DNA of 64,000 nucleotides from Rhodocollybia butyracea. Lineage: Eukaryota; Basidiomycota; Agaricomycetes; Agaricales; Omphalotaceae. Made by a program: the position numbers and the translations under genes. Below the pieces are notes generated by a model. The model searched no databases. It saw only the letters and a list, made by a program, of their open reading frames with translations, and was not told where the DNA came from. The DNA lies in contig JADNRY010000216.1 of the NCBI GenBank assembly GCA_015501585.1, positions 1 through 64,000 on the forward strand. Reading direction: 5' to 3'. Below, in pieces: positions 58,311-64,000 of this stretch (the first letter of the stretch is position 1; every line of letters starts with the position of its first letter).

Positions 58311-58475
58311 GTCGGTTCGAGAACCTACTGCACCGGGTTCGAACCCGAACCGAACCTAAGGTTCAGGTGCGGTTCGACAACTTCTTTGAACCGAACCTCA
58401 AGGTTCAGGTGCAGGTTCGGGAAGTCTGTGAACCTGGGTTTGAGGTGCACCGAGGTTCGAACCTCCGAACCCCAT
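58311..58475. repeat. GGTTCG/CGAACC subterminal array, left end
   Basis: There are many copies of GAACCGAACCTNAGGTTCAGGT-like units. The GGTTCGAACCC strings resemble tRNA B boxes, but there is no tRNA structure. They are probably transposase binding sites of the hAT-like element, mirrored at 61625-61760. Confidence 0.8.
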
Positions 58476-59426
58476 AGAATTTTTGGGTATAATTTTAGCA
58501 CTGTGCACCAGGTATTTCAGGCCTTGTGTCTATTTTTCCTGGAGAACCAAATGTGAAGTGTTTCTCCTTGTCTCAGAATGCAATTATTTTCCTTGGGACA
58601 GTGTTTTTTTCATGCCTTGTAATCTTTTTTCTTGGCATGCTTGATCATCTGTAAAATCAGTGAACTTGCAACAGCTTGGCACTCATAATATTAAGTGAAA
58701 AACTCCTTGAAAGTTGACTGCAGACCTGGTTGAGGCACACAAAGAAAGCTTCAGACAAGCTTCAGATATATAAGGCCATGCTAAACTCTACTGCAAAGCT
58801 TTGGGAGGGCCTAGAGGTGGGAAACACAAATACATCAGCAAAAGAGTAGGTTAACCGTATGCGGTGACAAGCGAAAACGAGGCCATACAAGCTGTGCATA
58901 GCTTGCAAGGTCGGCGGACCTTGTATGCGCTTGTTTTTACTGAATGGTCACAAGCGCATACAAGGTTCACAAGATTACAAGCTGATACAAGCCCTTACAA
59001 GCCCTACAGCCATTACAAGGCATAGCAGGGCCCTTTTACCTTAAGTGCCTATACTGAGCAATTTATGGGCAGTACTTTTCGTCTACTATTCATGATGAGG
59101 TGCATTTGAAATATGATTGATTACAACAGCGAGTGAGCAACAAGCAATGAGCGAAAAGTACAACAGTAAACAGCATTAACGAAAGAGTAAGACAAAGTCC
59201 ATGGAAACGTGAGAGCGAGAGATACAGGCGTGAAAAAGTTCAAGAGGAAGAAGAGTAAAAGAAAATCCAATGGGAACGTGAGAGCAAAAATACAAAGTTC
59301 GAGCGCAACAAGTCCAATGCACAGTGTGATGCGAAGGTGGGATATGACCCGTATGTGATAAAGAAAAAGCTAGCATGAGGCGAAACTAAGTTAGGTGGCA
59401 TCCGTGGCCAGTGTCGGCCGTGGGTG

Positions 59427-60588
59427 CTAAACGTCGTATGTGTCGTGCCTTTCATGCTGCGCGAATGATCGATGTAGTTGAAGGAGGAGCATGTGAGCCG
59501 TTTTGAGTGATTTTTCTTTGACGATGGCGCTATCTTGCCGCCCTTGAGGGTGACGGAATACCTTCCTAAAAGTAGTGGTGTAAGAGAGAGTAAGGCAATA
59601 GAAAGTGAGGACGTACTTGTTCCAGCCCTCCAACAAATGTACAACTCTCATCTTTGGGGTCGTCTTCAAAGCAATCCACAATTTCCGAGTAGAGTTCCGC
59701 GTCGCTAAAGTCATCGTCGTTGCGGTTCCAAGTGTCACTGTAAGAGAGCGCAAAGCGGGCCTATGTAATCGAATCACTTACAAGACAGAAGAACAGTAAT
59801 CTGAACGCATACCTAGACAATGGCATATGCGATCTGACGACTGGTAACTTTGCATGCCATTCTTGACGGGAATGGACTTTTTGCTGAACCCTACCATTGA
59901 ACGCAGAGCTGGCACCGAAGAAAATCGAGTTGAAAACCTACTAATTATCAGTTGAGTGAAGTGAGAAGTAAAAGGACGAATCACCCGGTATAGAATAAAG
60001 CCTCGGAAGAGACCGTGCTCTGGGACCTTGAGATCATACATATCAAAGTTGTAGAGGAATGCTAGCCACTCGGATGCAGGCATCGGAATTTGCGCTATTT
60101 GCAAAGAATCTATAACGAAAAACTCAGCATATATGCGATAAAACCAACTTTGAACAGTGATTTCCGATACTGCGTAAGAATGATGAATCCGAGAGTGGAT
60201 GGATAATTTCAACCACGACCCACTTTTGTCTTCTTGGCGCGTCTCGGGTCTTCAAATGGCATAGTTTCATAGTCGTGATCAATGTTGTTTTTGTCGATGT
60301 AATCAAAGATGTGGTATTCACGAGCGGAATGAGCACTGCTGGCAATCTAAAGGCAAGAATTCAGCTGTGAATTGAAGAGATAGCAATCAACGTACCGTCT
60401 CTCCAATGGTTCAGTATACAGAACCTGGCCCTTGAGCAATGCCTTACCAAACAGAATGCGGAGCTGTGGGCATATTTCACAAGTCTGAAGAGGAGTCCGA
60501 CTCTTCTTTGGAGACTCGACGGCGCTTTGGTGGAGGATAAGTTACGGCGTTGGAACCAGAAGATTTTGCTGGCAGTTTTTTGGTCATG
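59427..60588 (-). CDS. Uncharacterised gene carried by the inner element
   Basis: The minus-strand start at 60588 encodes a basic, nuclear-signal-like N-terminus (MTKKLPAKSSG...PPPKRRRVSKEE). Then come LRILFGKALLKGQVLYTEPLE, an intron near 60395-60346, SAREYHIFDYIDKNNIDHDYE..PFEDPRRAKKTK, and MPASEWLAFLYNFDMYDLKVPEHGLFRGFILYR. After another intron: FNSIFFGASSAFNG and WHAKLPVVRSHMPLS. An acidic exon follows (DTWNRNDDDFSDAELYSEI), then a basic tail that may end at 59427. At least two frame changes cannot be explained by good splice sites, so this copy may be damaged. I do not recognise a catalytic motif; I believe similar proteins recur in agaricomycetes, but this is unverified. Confidence 0.5.
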
Positions 60589-60879
60589 ATAGAGGTAACG
60601 AAAGAGAGAGCGCGAAAATCGCGTCGCATCATAGATCAGGTGACCTCGGACTTACCGAGATAAGATTAAAGGTAGCATAAGCGCTCATCACCGAGCTTAT
60701 CCCATCTCATCGTTCAAGATTTTAAAGCTTTTTCTAACACCTAAGGACCCTGTGGACAAGTCGGTCTTGTACCGCTTGATATATAGCTCATCTTTGCGCG
60801 ACTACTAAGTAACATTCATACTTGGTTCGTAAGTACTGACATTTGTTATATAATTCACTCGTTTCCACCCGTTCCCACT

Positions 60880-61160
60880 TTTAAGGTCTTATTTGAGCAT
60901 GTAAGAATCTCGCGGCTTGTCATACCCTGTATGGTCTCGTTTACACACGTAAGAATCCTGTGGCTTGTTGTACCTTGTATGGTCTCGTTTGCACATGTAA
61001 GAATCTGGCAGCTTGTAATGTTTCCACTGCTTGTTAGGCCTCGTTTACCCATGTAAGAATATCTTAGCTTATTATGGCTTGTAATCTCTTCACGCCTTGT
61101 ATGACCTTATTTGAGCCTGTAAGAATCTCACCTCAGCTTGTTATGCCTTGTATTCTTCTC
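60880..61160. repeat. ~60-bp tandem repeats, GCTTGT/TGTAAGAAT type
   Basis: CATGTAAGAATCTNG, GGCTTGT, CCTTGTATGGTCTCGTTT and similar strings recur five or so times. They are the mirror image of the ACAAGC repeats at 58868-59030. Confidence 0.8.
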
Positions 61161-61783
61161 GCTTCTTACATGCGCACAAATGTTTCTAACATTTTTGCTG
61201 ATGTACTATCCTCCAAGGCTTTTGCAAATAAATTTCTAAATTCAGACTAATAGCCATGACAGGAAGAAATAAACTACATTCCAATATTGAACACACCCAC
61301 ATTTATAGATGATATGGTTAGATTGTTGTCTCCAACTATCCAGCTTGTGATCTCTCAAAAAAGTAATTGCTTGCAGTGACTGCTGCATGAGTCCTGTCTG
61401 AGAAGTTTTAGCCTGGCCTTGAGCCCTTCAGCTGGGCTTGGAGGGTCCACATCACTAAAATTGTGCAGTGAGAGACATGGAAGGCAGAGGAGCATCATGC
61501 TCACAGGCCACCAGTGATTCTAGCAAAGTACTAAGTCAGAAAAATGCACTATCATGGGTACATACAGCCTAAATATGGCCAAAAAAGTAGGTCTGTAAAT
61601 TAATCTTAGCAATTTTTTGAAACTTTTGAGGTTCAAAGGTTTGAACCTGGTTCGAACCCGAACCCGAACCTCCGAATCCGAACCTGGGGTTCAGGTGCGA
61701 GGTTCAGAAAATGTCGAACCGAACCTGAGGTTCAGGTTCGGGGTTCGCGCACCGAACCGAACCCCGGCAACACTGAGAGCATT

Positions 61784-62910
61784 GGGGTCCCTGGTTGACC
61801 TCAGGCTACATATTTAATATAACATTCATTCATCGGCATGTAGATTGACCGGACGTGTAGACTGAACAGATAGATGATAGGAGGGATGGACAGCCCTCCT
61901 CCTCGGTGTCTTGCGGAGATCAAAGAACTGACCGTTTCCAGTCGGTCGTCTTTGTTTGTCAAGAATAAATGAGTCTCGTACAATTCAGTGCTGGTTGATC
62001 AACAATTTATGACTGACGGAAACAGCCAAGGCAGTGTTTCAGCGATATTCAGAACTGCCACATCCATTATAGTATGGTGACTTTATGCTGCATGGTGAGT
62101 AGTACCTTGGTAGACGCATACTTGACCTTACCTGAGTAAGTATGTAAGATGGTCTGGACTCTCAGGCTCCGCGAAACTACAGAGTAAGTAGATTGTAAGA
62201 TCCGAAGTTATCTAGACCCGAGAAATTAGCAGTAAAGAACAGGTTTTAGTCGATCTCAGGAAGGCTAAAACCCCATTGATTCTGGGGTTTCGGCGACGGG
62301 CTAACGGATAGAAGTGAAATTCAAACTTTGAGCGCAGGATTAGGTAGGTTTCCCTCTCCGTTTCCTTCTATTCTTAATACTTGTGTCTTCTTCCACATGT
62401 CATCAATTGATCTTTGGCTCACGGTCTACAAAATCTAACTGCTTTTTCCCCCGATTCATGTTCTAACCGCTTCACTACAACCCCAGACTTATTTTGTATC
62501 GCGTACCATACAGCGGTGCCCGACGGCCCGACGGAGACAGACCCGCGTCTATTTTGAGCGCCAGCACGCACACCTTTCTTTGCAACACTGGTGGTCTGAT
62601 TGCAGGACAGTAGACAAAACACGTTGGTCTTTCGATGCTAATGGACAGCTGAAAACTTACGCGGAAATACGACCATATTACAAATCACATCACACTTTTA
62701 TACCAAGCTTTTCTATATTGTCAACGATGTGCGGGTTACTGCGGCAAACGAGCTAGGAAGCGGGACAGTGGATAAATGGGTGCGTGTACTGAGTATATGT
62801 CGTCGTTGAAGCCACTGACTGATAATTTTACAGCTCAACCTGGATACACCGGATTTGGACTTGTGACAAAGGAAGTGCGAAAACCGTAGGGGACAATCCT
62901 AGCTCCTCGT
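61784..62910. other. Intergenic; nothing recognised
   Basis: I find no gene, RNA or transposon end that I can support. A tRNA A-box-like string on the minus strand near 62455-62490 lacks a B box and an acceptor stem. Confidence 0.4.
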
Positions 62911-63026
62911 GCATTGTCTGGTCTGGAAAGCATAATAAACAACCAAGGCCTGGTCTACAGCTCCAGATTTGTCAACTCATCCAGAATTCCTATCGAGTCA
63001 AGGTACAAATATGTGCTACTCAAACG

Positions 63027-64000
63027 ATGGGTTTTAGACCTAACTCTCAAAGACTTTTACGAGTTCTTCCGATTACGACAGCTCCAACGGCAGCCTCTCG
63101 CCGAAAGATTCGTCATATCTTCCCGACCCTCCACTTCCATGAATCTCTCAGTAGCAATACCGCAGGCACTGCTTCTAACTTGTATCTACCTACCTCGACC
63201 CAGCCCTTCCCCGGCCTATCCTCTTTCTCCTTTCCATCTTGGGTACGTCCGCACCAATAACTACGACGCTAAATCTGTTAGAAGACATCGATACCCGGGA
63301 ACTGCTTAGTGGGGGCTCGAGGATATTTGCTGCGCAATCGAGGGCGCGTACGGGCGGACATGTCAGTATGGGGAATGTCGGAGATGTGAGAGATGATGGG
63401 AAAGAAGATAGAGAACGGAGAGAACAAGAAAGGACAGTGCAAGACGATCCGGAGTCTCTCTTAGCTCACTTGCGGGAGAGATCGAGAGAAACACGAAAGG
63501 CTTCTGCTTCCACCCTCCTTCGTCATCTCTTCACCTCCTTCTCCAGTCCCACTTTTGCCTCCAACGACCCCAGCGTTTGCACTAGGAAGCCCTCGTCGGT
63601 TTTCCTCCACTTGGATACTCTTCTTCACCAACTTCCTTACCGATACCCATACCGATACCCAAACGCTTTGTCCTACATGGGCTCGAATGTCATAGATGCA
63701 AGTGTTGGCCTCTCCCCGCCGTCTTCACCGCTAGGGAATGTTATTTCCTTCCCAATTGAGGGGGATCCGCCTCAGGGTCAGGGTCGGGGTCAGCAGCGGC
63801 AAGATGAGGAAGAAGCCTCTGTTCCTCTATACCCCCCGGAGCGTGTCATCCCTTCCTTCCCACCAACACACTCCTCACGTAGGCCCACGGACGTTGAAGC
63901 GTGGCTGAAGAAGATGAACAATGTATTTTTGGCTAGTTTGGAGGGGTTGGGTGGGGGACGGGGAAGACAGGGGGATTGGGGTTGGGGTTATAACAGAGAG
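63027..64000 (+). CDS. 5' part of an unrecognised gene running off the right edge
   Basis: A frame open from 63179 to the edge (274 codons) reads TTLNLLEDIDTRELLSGGSRI, then Arg/Glu-rich RDDGKEDRERREQER, SLLAHLRERSRETRKASAST, a Pro/Ser-rich stretch and RPTDVEAWLKKMNNVFLASL. A plausible upstream exon begins at ATG 63027 in another frame (MGFRPNSQRLLRVLPITTAP), but I cannot find a clean intron to join them (GTACGT at 63243 is the best donor). The protein is low-complexity and I do not recognise it. Confidence 0.5.

Larger units (their letters stand above)
58833..61203. mobile_element. Inner inverted-repeat element with a passenger gene, TA-flanked
   Basis: CATCAGCAAAA (58833-58843) and its reverse complement (61193-61203) bound a 2371-bp region, with TA on both outer sides (58831-58832 and 61204-61205). 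Subterminal ACAAGC/ATACAAG repeats on the left (58868-59030) are mirrored as GCTTGT/CTTGTAT repeats on the right (60880-61160). Mirrored subterminal arrays plus inverted ends argue for a DNA transposon nested in the hAT-like element. The superfamily is unknown: a TA duplication would suit Tc1/mariner-like groups, but I see no DDE transposase motif. Confidence 0.6.
58297..61775. mobile_element. hAT-like DNA element (non-autonomous), 8-bp target duplication
   Basis: The 3479-bp element has terminal inverted repeats CAGTGTTGCCG (58297-58307) and CGGCAACACTG (61765-61775); similarity extends to about 23 bp with few mismatches. The direct repeat AGAGCATT flanks it at 58289-58296 and 61776-61783. 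Eight-base duplications and CAGTG-type ends are hAT features. Both ends carry dense GGTTCG/CGAACC subterminal repeats (58311-58480 and 61625-61760). No hAT transposase is present; the interior is largely another element (58833-61203). Confidence 0.92.

Noticed and set aside
58311..58475. tRNA genes suggested by GGTTCGAACCC (B-box-like) strings
   Set aside because: They belong to a dense GAACCGAACC array mirrored at the other end of the hAT-like element, with no cloverleaf.
62455..62520. Minus-strand tRNA (A-box-like GTAGTGAAGCGGTTAGAAC)
   Set aside because: There is no B box at the right distance and no complementary acceptor stem.

Overview
The window looks like repeat-rich accessory DNA of a basidiomycete fungus, most likely an agaricomycete. 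Genes have many short introns (about 50-65 nt, GTRAGT...YAG). The recognisable families also point there: a sedolisin (S53) peptidase, a fungal type I fatty acid synthase beta subunit, DUF6532-like and 2OG-Fe(II)/TET-JBP-like proteins, and Plavaka and PIF/Harbinger transposons. The species cannot be fixed from sequence alone.

Layout. 1-17.9 kb is a tandem cluster of four paralogous F-box genes (A-D), all on the + strand and with the same four-exon structure. Copy A is a pseudogene split by a near-complete Ty1/copia element (1648-8411, 5-bp target duplication) and by a repeat-filled inverted-repeat element (8625-10150). B and D give clean gene models; C has a one-base frameshift. 17.9-24 kb holds an unrecognised minus-strand gene and a seven-exon sedolisin gene with one frameshift in a C run. 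25-26 kb and 55-57 kb hold dispersed paralogues of a small, probably secreted protein. 26.3-34.9 kb is a minus-strand DUF6532-like gene with duplicated exons, interrupted by an unclassified 1.84-kb repeat ('repeat X'). 34.9-40.7 kb is a second, decayed copia element carrying a 1525-bp solo LTR. 40.7-46.1 kb is a broken fatty acid synthase beta (FAS1) gene split by a second repeat X copy. 46.5-53.6 kb is a 2OG-oxygenase-like gene followed by a Plavaka transposase, into which a 3.5-kb Harbinger element has jumped. 55.6-56.1 kb is a solo LTR of the first copia family. 58.3-61.8 kb is a hAT-like element (8-bp target duplication) that contains another inverted-repeat element carrying an uncharacterised gene. 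The right edge holds the start of a further gene.

How it fits together. Most of the structure is nested insertion, and several insertions can be proved because removing the insert plus one target duplication restores an open reading frame (F-box A, copia II gag, Plavaka). Most in-frame stops in the broken transposon genes are TGA where CGA (Arg) would fit, which is what deamination at methylated CpG would produce. The host functions left intact are few: F-box proteins (substrate adaptors for ubiquitin ligases), one secreted peptidase candidate and small secreted proteins.
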